Source: Strongylocentrotus purpuratus (Eukaryota; Echinodermata; Echinoidea; Camarodonta; Strongylocentrotidae). Taken from it: a DNA stretch of 64,000 nucleotides. The notes under the pieces are model-generated. The model saw only the letters and a list, made by a program, of their open reading frames with translations. It was not told where the DNA came from and ran no database searches. Below are positions 12,070 to 26,256 of this stretch, in pieces (the stretch's first letter is position 1; each line of letters starts with the position of its first letter). The translations under genes were made by a program, and so were the position numbers. The DNA lies in NCBI RefSeq assembly GCF_000002235.5, contig NW_022145606.1, positions 16,305,754-16,369,753 on the forward strand. The letters are read 5' to 3'.

Positions 12070-12540
12070 GCTTCCTTCACCTTCACCTTCACCTATCCCA
12101 CAGTCTGGCTGACCCTTGGGGCACCACTGAAGATTTATACTACCAGCTTCCTCCACTCCTCGTGGTTCTTGGCTTTACGAAGTATGATGTTTCAGTCAAG
12201 GTCACTCGTTAATGTTGTCTTCCCATCGTTTCCTCTGCCTGCCTTTTCGTCTCCCTCCTTGTACTGTTCCATGTAGAATAGTCTTGGCCAGTCCAAATGA
12301 TCATGTGACATACCCATACCACTTTACTTTGCATCTTTTCACTGAAGTCAGGAGGTCTTCATACGGCCCTATGGTGTTTCCAATTCTGATTTTCACTACC
12401 TCGTTGGTTATGTGATCTCTATACCAGATACTGAGGAGTTTGCGGAAACATTTCATCTCCAGTGCCTGTATCCTTCTTTTAATGTCTGCTGTCATGGTCC
12501 ATGTTTCACATGCATACAAAAATATGGACATATGGACAAG
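12070..12540 (-). mobile_element. 5'-truncated RTE-like LINE, reverse-transcriptase C-terminus (copy A)
   Basis: Reading the minus strand, LYACETWTMTADIKRRIQAL opens the region, followed by KCFRKLLSIWYRDHITNEVV, IGPYEDLLTSVKR and KVKWYGYVT. This is the conserved C-terminal block of endonuclease-reverse transcriptases of non-LTR elements, usually continuing GHVTR..GRRRGRQRKRWEDNI; the GRQRKRWEDNI part is visible further downstream in a shifted frame. The 3' end is a (GGTGAA)n-like tail at 12070-12093, as RTE-type elements have. The endonuclease and most of the RT are missing, so this is a dead fragment. Confidence 0.85.
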
Positions 12541-13565
12541 ATCCTATAACCGATTTTGAATGGGTGGTATTCGTTTTCGACTGAAACACTGCACATGTGT
12601 GTTACTTCCAGCCTGCATAGAAAAAGAAAGAATGATAGCGTGAATGGTAAAAATACAACAATCGCGTAAACAAATCAAAATTGATTCTATCAGGGTTTTA
12701 CAAAAGGTCTCTAATAAAAAATTTAAAATCATATCAATTCTTTAACCTCCATGTAACAAATAAAGTGGGATAGACTTCTTTTTTAAATTCATGTATGCTC
12801 CAAAGCCTTTCTTTTAGGAATGAATGAATGCATCTAATTAAGAACACAAACTGATTATTATCGAACATGTCATTATCAAGTCCCTAGATATCATTCTTTA
12901 TATACTGTACATTTATCTATAGAGAGAATGATTGGAAATTCAATTTTAAATATATATCTAAAGGCTATCCTCCTACATACGTGGAAAAGGTTCTCTCATA
13001 CTGTAACCACTTTGACATATAATCTATTAAGAGGTAATGACCACATCATCTTGAAAAGCCTTGTGAGGCATTTTTTCTATCTACACATATAAGTTATAAA
13101 AAAAACATGAATGGTGCCACTTGTTGATTTCCCCTTTCTGTAAAGGAGGTTTAATTGAAAATTGTATAGTTTAATAGAACCATGATCATAGATTTGCAGG
13201 ATATCCTCCTGAATATGATAAAGTTTATGGTGAGTGTATATTACATGTAGGTACATAATAATTACAGTACTGTTTCATCAGGGTTAGCATTAAAACAGTT
13301 ATAAATCAAATCATGAAAACATGAAAATATGAACTTGCAAAGATGCATTACAATTAATCTATAACTATTTAATTATATTGCGAAAGTGTATTGGAAAAAG
13401 AGGGAATGTTCACTACACACACTGATGAAACTTGGTTATCAAAGGGGAAGTCTACCTTGATATAATGATGGTTTTGAGAAAAGCAGAAAAACTACAGACA
13501 AAAAACTCAATGACCAAAACAACATGTCTGCAACTACCTAAAGAGAAAGGAAAAAAATCAACTAC

Positions 13566-13736
13566 AGGCAATTTCGGAAAGAGTTCCATATATATAACCC
13601 CACTAAAATCGATGCACAGCTGTATAGCCTACCCTCACTCTCATCCTAATCCTAACCCAGCATACCCATATTTTTTCCTTCAATTTTAGTGGTGGTTACG
13701 TGTACATATGGAACTCTTGTCGTAATTTTGATGGCC
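13566..13736. mobile_element. ~170 bp MITE (copy A; 30428-30598 in B)
   Basis: The left end runs AAGAGTTCCATATATATAAC..CCACTAAAATCGA, and the right end is its imperfect inverse, TTTTAGTGGTGGTTACG..TATGGAACTCTTG. The arms are about 50 bp around a short AC/CT-rich centre. It is non-coding and no superfamily is assigned. Confidence 0.65.
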
Positions 13737-14124
13737 TTGCAGGGTTCATCTTCTGAAACTTGCAAACATTACAAAGATGTATTTACAAAGATGTATTATA
13801 GAATCAGAACATAATTGCCGGAGTTGATTTGAAAGTTGTTGGAATGGTGTTAAATGCAAATTAGCATCTTGTGAATGGTGTAGACTTTATTTATTGACAT
13901 TCCTCTTGCAATTTCTTTTTAAGGCTACAAACATTACTGTTATGATAATTGTAGATCTATCACATAAAAGATGACAAGTGACGTTTGAAATTAGATTTGG
14001 CTTCCTACATAATTAATCATAAAATGTCTCAAATTTATTTGCTTTGTGTTTCTGCTACGTGTATACATGGTGATGGTCTTTCTCTTGCTCCCTTATTACT
14101 CTGCAAGGAAAGACCCAGTATTTA

Positions 14125-14240
14125 ACAGCTCAGCTTATCTGAGATCTCTTAGTGAAAATCCACTCATTGTCTTATAACGCAATTGTGAAAGACTTGATAT
14201 TTAGCCAATCATCTGTCTGTGCAAAAACTATATTGTGTCT
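14125..14240. other. Block differing between copies (A form)
   Basis: Between AACAGCTCA and ATATTGTGTCTTGAG the two copies hold different sequence: about 115 bp here and about 215 bp at 30980-31207. Only short shared words (ATCTGATCTCTT, TTGATATTTAG) remain, so this is a replacement or a complex indel rather than a simple insertion. Confidence 0.8.
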
Positions 14241-15798
14241 TGAGTGAAGCCAAACTGGTTCCTGCTGCTTAGCCTTGGCTGCATTCTCCTTATAGTCTTC
14301 TAGCTCAGATCCTCTCTTCCACACTTCATTTCATTATCGCAATTTGTTCTTATATCTTATGGGTTACCGGTACATATCCCTAATCTATGTGAATCATGCA
14401 TTATGTTGCTGACTGAAGAAAGCAATTTCTAAATTTGCAACTAAAAGATCTAAGCATACGTCAAAGGGCTGGCTCAAAGAATACATAGAAGCCAGAAAAA
14501 CAGGAAGGGGTGGGGGGGGGGGGGGATTGGACTCAAATTCATAAGATTTCACAAGAGGACTTTATGAAAGCAGGTCATTTTATACAATAATAAATATAGT
14601 TGTACTTTGAATCATCTTCACATGAAAAGGACTTACAGGTAAGTAAATGTTTTTAAGATATTGTTACATGTACCTGCTACTGCTACCTGGAGCTAACCCT
14701 CGTCGCTGAGAAATAGCCTTGAAGTATACTGTTTGGTTGAACGGAAATTCCATTTCAGCTGTATACTACCGCAAATGTCTGACAGTTTGCTCCAAAGAAG
14801 ACTGTAGTTTGGGTAAGAGCAATAGTTACAATTAAGTATAAGTATACACATGTAAAGTTGCATTTATACAGAACTATTACAGTGACATAATAACAATATT
14901 GCAACTTCCTGCGATCAAAAAGGGAAGAGAGAGGTAGCTAGAGTGATTGAAAGTAAAAAAAAGGGGAAAAAGAGGGAAAAGAGGGATAAAAAGGTAGAAA
15001 GAGAGAGAGAGAGAGAGAGGATATAATTGAATCAGGAGCTGCCAAGACATATACATTTCTACTCATATGAATCTGCATAATAATATACAATACAAAAACT
15101 ACATGTAGGTATTGTTAATACATGTTCATGCAGATCTGCTGAAATGGATGATATAAAATCAATGTTTGGTAGTTGTTGCTTAACTTGAAATAAATATTTG
15201 AAGAGCTGCATGAATAAGTATATTATTTTCTTTCAAATCAATGATGGTATTGTTTCCAAGAAATAAGAGTGACTTAAATTGAAAGTTTGTTTTAAAATGT
15301 AGAAGCCACAGTATTCTTGTGCACTGATGCATGCAACATGCTATCTTTAACATTTGAAATGTGATACGTCTAGCAAAAACAATCCTAACTAAGTTTGTGG
15401 GTAGTATTGTTCCTTGTACACAAATGGTATTTAGATAATACTAACACAGCACTGCCAACAAATGAATGGATGAGTACCGTTTAAAACTTTAAAATGTATC
15501 CAATAAAAATATTGTTGCATATTCTTTTTAGACAGTAGACACCCTGTAGAAAAACAAAAATCCTAAGATTTTACTGCAAGCTATAATTATTATTTCATTT
15601 GGCATTGCAACAATGGAAACAATAAATTACTGCTAAATGTATGGACAGTCAGATTTTATGCAAATTTAGTCTCAAAGTTACTATTCGTGCGTATATAAAA
15701 AAAATGTACCAGTTCCAACTTTGGTAACTTATTATAAAGTTGATGTGCACTGTAAAACTTACAGGTTGCAATCCACAGCATCATTAATTTTGCACAGA

Positions 15799-15818
15799 GG
15801 GGGGGGGGGGGGGGGGGA
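15799..15818 (+). repeat. Poly(G) tract (copy A; 32785-32803 in B)
   Basis: A run of about 19-20 G. Similar runs occur at 14511-14525 and, in copy B, 31481-31495. Lengths differ between the copies. Confidence 0.9.
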
Positions 15819-16000
15819 ACAAATTTCCACACCCACCCTCTTTTAAAGACTAAAACCATAGACCGCTCAAACCAAGGAAACGGCTCTACGTAATATGTAC
15901 ACTGTATACAATATAATACCAAACTGAATGGAATCATACAGAGTTTGAAAATAAATAAAAATAGATGTGCATAAGAATAACTTTGACATAGACACACACA

Positions 16001-16500
16001 NNNNNNNNNNNNNNNNNNNNNNNNNNNNNNNNNNNNNNNNNNNNNNNNNNNNNNNNNNNNNNNNNNNNNNNNNNNNNNNNNNNNNNNNNNNNNNNNNNNN
16101 NNNNNNNNNNNNNNNNNNNNNNNNNNNNNNNNNNNNNNNNNNNNNNNNNNNNNNNNNNNNNNNNNNNNNNNNNNNNNNNNNNNNNNNNNNNNNNNNNNNN
16201 NNNNNNNNNNNNNNNNNNNNNNNNNNNNNNNNNNNNNNNNNNNNNNNNNNNNNNNNNNNNNNNNNNNNNNNNNNNNNNNNNNNNNNNNNNNNNNNNNNNN
16301 NNNNNNNNNNNNNNNNNNNNNNNNNNNNNNNNNNNNNNNNNNNNNNNNNNNNNNNNNNNNNNNNNNNNNNNNNNNNNNNNNNNNNNNNNNNNNNNNNNNN
16401 NNNNNNNNNNNNNNNNNNNNNNNNNNNNNNNNNNNNNNNNNNNNNNNNNNNNNNNNNNNNNNNNNNNNNNNNNNNNNNNNNNNNNNNNNNNNNNNNNNNN
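16001..16500. other. Assembly gap of 500 N
   Basis: There are exactly 500 undetermined bases, a typical placeholder size. The gap lies at the junction between copy A and the left flank of copy B. The apparent long reading frames crossing it are artefacts of the N run. Confidence 0.99.
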
Positions 16501-16845
16501 CTTTCCATACAGTGATGAAGTGAGCAATGTGGTTCAAAATTCTGAATACTTTGTTTTGGGTAATGTGATCTTCCAATGTCTTCCAATAATGGTTGTCTTG
16601 CTGACCCTGACTTCTAAGCAAATAGCCTACCTTTTTTTTTAAATGGTACATTGTAGCTGCAATAGTTTTGAGAAAAAAATCTTGATATACACCCTGTACA
16701 TGTAGGTGTCACATTAATTCATTTTCTATTTATGTAAATAATAGTAAGCATATCAACACCACCCTTATGTAAATAAAAATGTTAACAAAAATTCAGGGCA
16801 AAAACTTTTCCTCACAACAACACAGCCCTCTCTAAATCAAATATG
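16501..16845. other. Left flank of copy B; nothing recognised
   Basis: AT-rich sequence found once in the window. If the duplication is an assembly artefact, the same sequence should lie just upstream of base 1. I see no gene, repeat or signal in it. Confidence 0.7.
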
Positions 16846-19800
16846 TTGGTATGTATTACATTTGATGTGATACATGTAGTTTGAATATCATGATGATACT
16901 GTACATGGTTATGAATAGCTATTATGGATCACATTCTTTGCCCCAAGATATGTGAAATTCACCTATGTAGAAGATTTGGGATGAAGGGTTCTCAAATGGT
17001 ATAGTTTGGCATAACCTGTCATTAATTGGAGCTTAACATGATTGTCATTTACATAATATTACTGGCCTTGAGGGAGAAACAAGGTAATACACCCTGTATT
17101 GCCTTCACTGATTCAGTAAGGGCAATACATGTACATATAAATGCATATCACTGTATCTCCCAAAAGATTATAATTATTACCTATTCATTTGTGAATCACG
17201 TACGGTCACTATACCCTACTACCGCGCCGCATGATAGTCTGCTCAAACTTTGCGGCGATTTTAGCTGTTTGAAAGGTCCAATATGGAACACAATCTTTGT
17301 ACTCAAAGTGAATGGTGAAACCCGAAAGAGAGAAACTATCAGGAAATATTGCCCGCTCAAAACTGTTAGTTTGCGGACCGGGCAAATATGCATTTTAATG
17401 CATGGTACATGTACATGTAAAATTACCTGCTACTGTATACATGAAGGTAATAAAGCAAACAAAGATCAAATTCACTACTGGTTCCTGTAAAATTTCACCT
17501 AGAGAGTACATGTTGTGGATAGACAAACTACCAGCCATACAAGAATGTAGGAAAACAACAAATCGAGTAGGAAATTGTTAGTTAAAAATTCAAAAATATT
17601 GCTTTGTATAATGTCTTATAATGTGACACTGAGAAAATCCTTTAGAATAGTGCTAGTACTCCAGTACACTGCTGAATCATTTTACATAGCAGCTCATGAA
17701 ACTTAAATCACATTTTAGTCTTTTCAAATCCTCTGTGAAGTCCTTTTGACATTAGCTTTAATGTGGCAATTTTTTGTAGTACTCTGTACATGTACATGTA
17801 CACATTCAATCCTATGGTCATACAGAGATTGAATCACATTGTTATGAAATTTGAATTGCCTCCTATACAGGGTGTACATGTACATGTACTGTACATCTTC
17901 AACAATATTCACATACACAAGATTTGTGTAATTATCACTGTTTTGTATACTTGAGATGCTTTTCGCAAATATTTATTGGAAGATTTGTATATCCTTTGCT
18001 TACATAACATGGATTTCTTTGGCTTTGTCAAATAAATTTCTAATTGGTTTAGCATGTACACATGTAGACATATTGATCTATCACCTACACATACAGTACT
18101 GTACATGTATGTAGTGTACTGAAATATTATAAGAATACTTTCTTTTGATCCTGTAATGTAATCTGTATGATATGTTAGATATTTGATATAATTTTATAAT
18201 TCTTAAAATGCTTATTCATTTTTCAGAGGGGCAGGTAGACACTTGATGACAATCAACGCAAAGGCACAAGGTCACTGTCAAGATAAAGGAGAAATGGCAT
18301 GTGTACTCCACCGATTGTGAGAAGGGGCTCTTGATTATCCTTTGAAAAAAGTGGTAGATCAAGTTGATCCAGTGTAACAGTAGCAGCAAATCTATGAGGT
18401 ATGTACAATGTAGATGGATTGTAACAAAAACTTAGGGGTGTTCAATGATCAAGGTACATGTATTTAAGACTCCTACCCCATTTTTTCACAATTTTTTTTA
18501 TTGATGGCTATTAAGTGCTGCATGCATGTACAATGTAGTTTTTCAATGAATGGATGTAAAAATTGATGCTTTTGGATCATAATTGACTAATATGCCCATG
18601 TAGTAGACAATTTTCAAAATGTATTCAAATGTAAACATACATGTACGTGTACCTTGCGATGAGCTATTACATGTACATGTACATTCACCTGTTTTCTATT
18701 ATTGTACCTCAATACCGGTAGTCAGAATGCAAATTGTGAGGATTAGTTGTTGCTACATGTAGGTTGGGTAAACATTATGGCCTGCCTGACCTAACAACAC
18801 GTAATGTGTGGTATTGGTATTCTGAAAGTGTTTATTATTGAAATACAATTTTTCAAAGCAGGAGAATGAAATGATTTATTAAGAGGCAGGTAAAGAAGAT
18901 GTTTTGCATGAAATGTATTTACGGTATGAAAATGACCGATCAAACCAACTCTTGAGTATATTTGTCTTTACTTAGAATATATACTAGTATATGATAATAA
19001 CTCAACTTTGTTATTGTTTTGTTCCTGAAAGTCATTTCATTTGATATATGCTGTACTGTGACTTATCCACATAGAAATTGTAGAGCATTGCATATAATAC
19101 AATTTATAGATTGTTATGTTATAGATAATTATTGGGGAAAAACAATGTGAACCTTTCCATTTGTTAGTATTGGCAATACAGTGTACAGGTACAAGATTAC
19201 AACAATTGTAGAATACTTAATACTAGACAATATTTGTATATTATATTATATGATATGATAGTATGGTATGGTATGATAGGGAAAAAATTCATCTCGGAAG
19301 AAATTGTAGACATTTGAATGAATTGTACTCCAAGATATATTATTGTTAGCACTGTTCACACTGTTCTTGAGACCAAAAAATAAATGGAAGCTCTGTTCTT
19401 TATTTTTCAAACCAACAGATTTCATATGGGATCCCTTTAAGTACAAGGTCTACGCAGCTTCACACACGCACTGAGAGGGACCTGGCAGAGGCTAATAGCA
19501 TGGCCCTTGGTATGATCAGCCTAAGGTTAAGGTTGATTCAACGAGACATTAAATGGAGATTTTTCAGTGAATATTTTTTTAATGTTTAATTCCAGATATT
19601 TAATTGTCTCAAGTAAAAAAATATGTGTTCACTAGTGTTGATTTGAAAAAAAAGCTCCTGCTGTGGCAATCGAAAAGAGCGCTATATTTTGATTTCTTAC
19701 AAAGAAGTTTCAGAACCTATGACTATAAAATTTCACACTTTATATCTAAAGGGTTTAATTATTTAAAATAATTTGCAAGTTTCTTGGAGGTTACACAAAT

Positions 19801-20154
19801 TTGAAAAAGTGTAATTTGTAAGAGTTTACAGAACTCAATATCACTGTATTTTGATGATATTTAATTTGGGTTTGAATTAGAGCAAACAATTTAAGATTAT
19901 ACAAGTTAAACAAATAGGGTGTGTAGTTTGATAAATGTGGGATATCCATTTGTTTCATTATACTACAAATTTTTGTGAAAGGTCGATCATCCACTATTGT
20001 TAGAGGAAACCTCACAAAACCTCACCCTAAAGAATAAGCGTAGGTATTCTGAAAAGTGAGATGTATTTCTGCCGGCCCTATGATGTACAAAATTCCTTAC
20101 GAAAATGGAAAAGAGCTACGGTATGTAGGATGCGAAAGTTAATGTGGTTAGATG

Positions 20155-20336
20155 AGCAAGTGTGCACTTGTAAAAATGACACCTGGCTGGAATGATCCCC
20201 AGGAAGTAGAGAATGTGCATACATAGTGTGCGGGTAAGCCTGAATCTGATGACCGGGGTAATAATATATCTGTAAAGCACTTAGAGACATCATACGCTAT
20301 ATAAAAGCGGAATCATTATTATTATTATTTTATTTT
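20155..20336 (+). repeat. L2/SINE-type 3' end with ATT tail (copy B)
   Basis: Counterpart of the element at 3305-3487, with the same tail and position in the duplicated segment. Confidence 0.6.
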
Positions 20337-21789
20337 AGGCCTCAGATGAAGGAAATGGGTGCCGAAAGATATCCTTTGAGCACCTTATCTCTGCCAAAAC
20401 TGCATTAATAATTTAGCACTTTATGTAAAGTCCATTAGATAATATTTATTTGATGGTATTATCGTAATGGCATTCAGGAAAAGTCAACTTCAGGTGTACA
20501 ATCATCTTGCAACTAATAAACCTTATATGTGATTTAAATAGTTTGTAAAATGATTAGAATAATGATAAAAGGATATGAGAATGGTTATGGTATACCACTT
20601 ATAAGCTTGTATTACAAGATGATTTCAACATAAAAAATAAACCCAAACAAGCAAAAATATTGAGCATTCAACCATACTATTTTTTAAAGATGTGTATGTA
20701 CACAAGAACCAAATGAGATCACTTTAAGGCGCCACGGAGGCATATATTACATGTAGTGTCTTATAGCTCATGCAAAAGTTGGTAACCCCCTGCCTAACTA
20801 TTTGTTCAGGTTTTTCTGATATGTGTTGCTAGATAGCAAGATGATTACCATTCTACAAGCTCCTTGAAATTATTTCTTGCAAAAGTTGAATACTGTACTA
20901 AAACATAAGAGGTGACAATTATTAGTCCCCTGTCATCATCTAAATTCCTATATGGCTTCTTTTCTTTTCTGTAACCATGTTAAATATCACAAACTAGTTA
21001 TTAAAAGCTCCATAAGTTTTCTGAATTCAAAGGTGACCAAGTGCCTACCGGTACTTCATTCTTATTATTTACTTTGACTGGCCTTATTATCTCTTGTGCT
21101 ATGTTTCAGGTGTGGGCAACACATCCATATTTGTGTGGGCGTATTAAACCTGACTGCAGCTATTGCTCTTTGTACATTAAATATGTAACAAATGAAAGCA
21201 TTGTAAAGTTGTAAACATGTTTACGGCATAGCTTCTGTATGAGGCTATTGATATATCACCTGTGTAAATATATACATTATTTCAATAACATTTGCTATTT
21301 TTTGTGGGGATAATAGTGCTATACATTCCATTCAAAATATACAAACAGACCGGTTTTATTGTACATAGGTCATGCTGAAATATAATAGTGTAAATGAAGA
21401 AAAATTACCATGTAGTAAATATGATTTCAGGAACACGATGTTGGTTTGCTGCAATTCGAGAATTGCTGTGTTGACAATTGTTCCGGGCTTTAGTTTAACA
21501 AAATTGTAGGGTTAGGGTTAAGGTTAGATTAATATTTAAGCAAGATTTAGGGTTAGGTATAGTATTGGTCCAGGATTAAAGTTAGTAATTCATTTAATGT
21601 TGGGAACTATTGTGAAGCAATTTTAGTAGGAGCATGTGTCACAAAACTCAATTTTTCCTCACATTTTGTAGGAGGTATTATACTTAAGTATTCATCATGG
21701 AATACCCAAACAAAGTCTGTTTTGTATGTGCTTTATTTTTTGTTTGGTGTGCATGTTGATATTTCTGACTGTAGTAGTAGTAGTAGTAA

Positions 21790-21834
<45 letters not shown>

Positions 21835-22293
21835 TAGTAGAATTAGTTTTACAAGCTCAGTTTTAAAAAGCCTCTCAACAAAACTTAATATAGACAAGTA
21901 CAAATAATACACAGTACAATAGGTGACAACTTATTACTTATTCCATACTTGCAAACAAATTGATGATAAAAATAGAATAGATTCGTCATTAGTATTATTT
22001 TTTATAATTATTGTTAAGTGAGGAATATTCATATTTTAAATAGAAATCGAGACTGATTAATTGAGTGTGTGACAAGTAAATACTGAAGATTTGTTTGATT
22101 TTGAACCATATTAAAATGCAAATTTATTGCCTATTCATATTCTATAATGTAATTCATGACAGTCACACACAATATATGAGGATCTATCATAGAAACATAA
22201 TTGAACAATACTGAAAGAGAGAGAAAGTGTCAGGGAGAGAACAATTTAAAGAGAGAGGGTTAAGTTAGAAAAAAAAGAAGAAGGAAGAAATGC

Positions 22294-22333
<40 letters not shown>

Positions 22334-22645
22334 GAGGGGTGGAGAAGAATGGAACAGATGAACTGTGAAGACATGGAGAAGAAGAATAATGATGGAAGTA
22401 AGACGACAGAGGGAAAGCGATTGTGTGTATAAGTCAGTTTGTGGCTCTGTATGTTGTAATGAGGGCATGCGATGATGTAGCATAGCAAAAGTGAGAGTTT
22501 GGGGTGTAGGAGTGAGTTGCAGGGCGTCGGACGGGGCCCGTAGGGTGTCGTATCATCTCCTTTTTACTTTCTCTTCCACTTCTTATCTTCCTTGATTTTC
22601 TGATTTTTCCCTTTCCCCCGTCTTTTCCCCTTTCAATATTTGGTT

Positions 22646-23243
22646 AGGCCTCCAATCTTCAACACCAGAGGGTGTGGGGGTAATCTCGCTATTCATAACG
22701 TCGAACTGCATATATAAAACACGAAGGCGGTAACTATTGATAAAAGCATGAGGACCGTTATTCATAATGTGAGATGAGGGTCGCTTTTCATAATTTATAT
22801 TGGGGGTCACTAGGACCGCTATTCATAAGATAAATTTAGGGGCACTATTTATAATTAATGCAGAATGAGGGTCGCTATTCATAATATGAGAAGAGGGTCG
22901 ATATTCATAATCCGAAAAAAGCGTTGCTTTCCATAATAAATACGCCACAGCCATAGGGGTGCTCCTAGCCAACAATTAACTCTCTTGTCATTTTGTTGCT
23001 TATTCATTTTTTTTTTATGAATAGCGACCCCCATTCCGCATTATAAAGAGCGACCTTCATTCTGTTTTATGAATAGCTACTCTCTTCTCAAATGATAAAT
23101 ATCGACACTCTTCGATTAAGATTAGCTATCCTTATGAATAATTACCCTTTTCTCAAATTATAAATAGCGGTTCTTATAATAATGGTCCTAATAAATAGCG
23201 GTCTTTATGAATAATGGTCATTATAGCTAGTTGGCCTCGGGGG
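22646..23243. mobile_element. Fold-back element of GGTCGCTATTCATAA repeats (copy B)
   Basis: Counterpart of 5800-6395 with the same arms and centre. The adjoining poly(G) run is shorter than in copy A. Confidence 0.65.
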
Positions 23244-24360
23244 GGGGGGATTGGTGTCCGTTTATGTGTCTTGGATGAGCTTGGATGGGCTTGGATGTGT
23301 ATTAACGGGGGGCACGGTGGGTATGCTTTTTTTTATTAAAAGTTGCAATTAGATTTAAGTAAAGATGATAGATTTAATTAAAGATGGTTAATTTTGATAA
23401 TCGGGGAAACAAGATCGGTCAATCTTCATTGATTACTATTTGCAAATTAATTCATCCTTGCTGAACCTATTTAAAAACTGAATTTATAAATCATCCGAAA
23501 CGAGCTGAACGGGTTGAACGTAAACCAATTTGTAACACTAATTGTAACATTAACCCTAGTCCTAAACCTAGATATAATCCTTAACCCTAGATCTAACCCG
23601 TAACCTTACCCTAGTCCTAACCCTTGTCCTAACCCTAACTCTAAACCCTGAACCTCACCCCAGTAACAACCCTCTCCCTGACCATAACCTCAACCCTAAA
23701 ATCATTATTATTGATGGTGGATTATTCTGCAGTTTGCCTGATGTTTTAAATAAAATGCTACCCGCCACTTCCTTATTTGTGTCGATCGATCGACTTTACG
23801 GCGATCAAATTCAGAAGGGGGGATAATTTGTGTTGGATGCGTGTTACGGGGGGGGGGGCAGTATGGATATTTTTTTGAATTTTTCATCAACAATTGCATT
23901 TTGATTGAAAAATAGTTAATTTTGATAATCAGGGAAACAAAATTGGATAAAGACGGCAATCCTCAATGTATTAATATTTTCAAATTATTTAATCTTAAAT
24001 TTAACCTGCTTAAAAAAAGGATTTCTAGGTAATCCAAAATGAGCTGCATGGGTTGAACAGAGCAACACTAATTGTAACCTCAACCGTAGTCCTAAAATTG
24101 CCCTAACCCTAGTCATACCCCTAACCCTTGTCATAACACTTAACCTTACCCCAATCCTAGCTTAACCCTACTTCTAACCAGCCCCTGTCACTGACCTAAT
24201 CCTAACCCTAATTCATTATCATGGATGTTGGATAATTCTGCAGTAAGCCCTATAGGCCGTTTTAGCTGATGTTATTAATAAAAAATTAATGAACCCCCGC
24301 TCCTTTTGTATATGTCCGATTAGACGACCATCGATCAAATGTCAAAACAAGAAGAACAAA
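23235..24360. repeat. Two diverged ~0.55 kb tandem units with TAACCC-rich ends (copy B)
   Basis: Counterpart of 6405-7520, with the same two units and shorter poly(G) runs. Confidence 0.75.
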
Positions 24361-24970
24361 ATTTTCTTTAAATGGAAGATTATCCTGATGAATAATTTGC
24401 AGATTAGGCATCATGCAACAAACAAAACTGTTAAAAAATTCTTTTAAATGAAGCCAATTGATAAGTTTATGACACTAACAAGAAAAAGCGGAAAAGTACC
24501 TTTTTTAAACCATTGGTATAAAAACGTAAAATACAATGCACTTTGAAATATCATGATAGAGAGTGTTGTTATTATTCAACAATCATGATATGCGACCCAT
24601 CCCGAAATTTTCATCTGCAAAACAAAATTAAGATGAATTTGAAGAAAAAAATAGGGGTTGTCTCAGTTACTTCGGATATTTTACTTCCAATTTTACAGCG
24701 ACAGAATTATGAGACTACGTACCGTTGTTTAAAGTGGAAAAAGCCCTCTATGACTCTTTTGCAATAGACGCAAATAAAGAAATTGAACTACGCAAGTGGC
24801 TCATAGTCTCTTTCTTCAGCTCATTTACTATTTGAAGCGTTATTTGACATATTCATTGTAAAGTGTAGAAAAGAAAGAACAAGAAAAGACAACAACAAAA
24901 TGAAAGGAAGAAGTTTTTACAAAGCTATTTAGTCGCCGCTATACCCGAATATAGTCAAATTTATCGACTA

Positions 24971-25788
24971 TCGTTATTTGCTGGATAAAAGCACAATTTT
25001 TGGTACAGGGCTTCGTTAGGACTTACTAAACGATATTAGGCTAAGAGCCCCCGGCAACAAAATCGATTAAAGGGTGTGGGGGCGGGAGCGTCTTTTTGGA
25101 GCCCCCAATAATTTTACAACATTGATTTGTTGCTGTACAAATGCCATTTTTGGTACAGGGCTCCCTTAGGACCTTCTGAACTATATTAGGGAAGGAGCCC
25201 GGCAAAAATATCATATAAGGGTGTGGGTGGGGGCGTCGCCTCGTAGCCCCCCAATATTTTATAAGATAATATAACATTGGGTTTTTGTGAAACCCATGGG
25301 GCCCCAATCGCACATATATGAATAATTATGCCGGGGGCTTCTACCCTACCATCATTCAGCACAGGCGCGGATCCAGGGGGGGGGGGGGGGTAGTGAGCAC
25401 TATTTTTAAATTTGTTTGCTCCCCAAAATTAGAAAATCGCGCCGGCCGAAAATTCGCTCAGTGGGGGGGGGGGGGGGGGTGGAGTGTCGAAAATTTAAAA
25501 ATTTTCACCTCAAGGGAGAGGGGGGGGGTTTCGGGCTCCCCGGGCCCCACTCCCTGGATCCACCACTGATTCAGCAGTCCTAATGAAGCCCTGTACCAAA
25601 AAGGATGACTGTACTACAAATCTCAATGTTATAATACCTAATGAATTTTATGTGGTCTACGAGGCGACGCCCCGCCCACACCCTTAAATGATATTTTTGC
25701 CGAGGCTCCTACCCTACTATCGTTCAGTAGGTCCTAAAGGAAGCACTATACCAAAAATGGTGCTTTTGATCTGGCAAGTAACGGTAAT
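24971..25788. mobile_element. Large fold-back element of ~150 bp modules (copy B)
   Basis: Counterpart of 8143-8958 with the same four modules and the same insertion at its centre. Confidence 0.7.
25362..25568. mobile_element. Poly(G)-rich hAT-like MITE with 8-bp target duplication (copy B)
   Basis: Counterpart of 8535-8740, with the same ATTCAGCA duplications at 25354-25361 and 25569-25576. Confidence 0.75.
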
Positions 25789-25949
25789 TTCACTAAGCCA
25801 CCTGAATATTAAGCTATTTTTTCACAAAATTTCTCGTACATTGATTGCTTGAACAACTATGGTGATTATTATTTGGTCATCAATGCCGATCAACTATTGT
25901 TTAAAATGTGACAAACATTTATCTTCATGTGATTTATACCGCCTTGGGG

Positions 25950-25981
<32 letters not shown>

Positions 25982-26256
25982 AGGGAGAGAGAGAGAGAAG
26001 AGAAGAGAGAGAAGGGGGAGGGGTGATGATGACATTGGTGATGACAATGATGACTCTCCCTGTTGAATTGCACGACAAGGTTTTTTTTTCTGTAGTTACA
26101 TGTATTTATTCGATTTAGTCATACAAAACATTTGAATTTTAAAATGCACAATTAAAAGGTATAAGTTTACTTGTTTTTGATAAAGGAAATTGCTTTAAGG
26201 AGTGGGATATTATTAGTACATGCTTTAATATTATTGTATAAATATCATTATTATAC

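Larger units (their letters stand above)
1..16000. repeat. Copy A of a ~16 kb near-identical duplicated segment
   Basis: Base 1 matches base 16846, and the match runs collinearly to the N gap. Landmarks repeat in the same order in copy B: (GTA)n, two fold-back elements, the ATC/ACC microsatellite, a LINE fragment, a small MITE and a poly(G) tract. The offset drifts from 16845 to about 16980 through indels, mostly in homopolymers and microsatellites. No gene is recognised. Parts not listed separately (about 1-1370, 4370-4920, 5000-5450, 7520-8140, 10010-10810, 10910-12065, 12545-13560, 14245-14990, 15025-15790) are AT-rich sequence with no feature I can name. Confidence 0.95.

Noticed and set aside
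15656-16651. 331-codon frame across the N gap
   Set aside because: Most of it is undetermined bases; the real part on either side has no domain.
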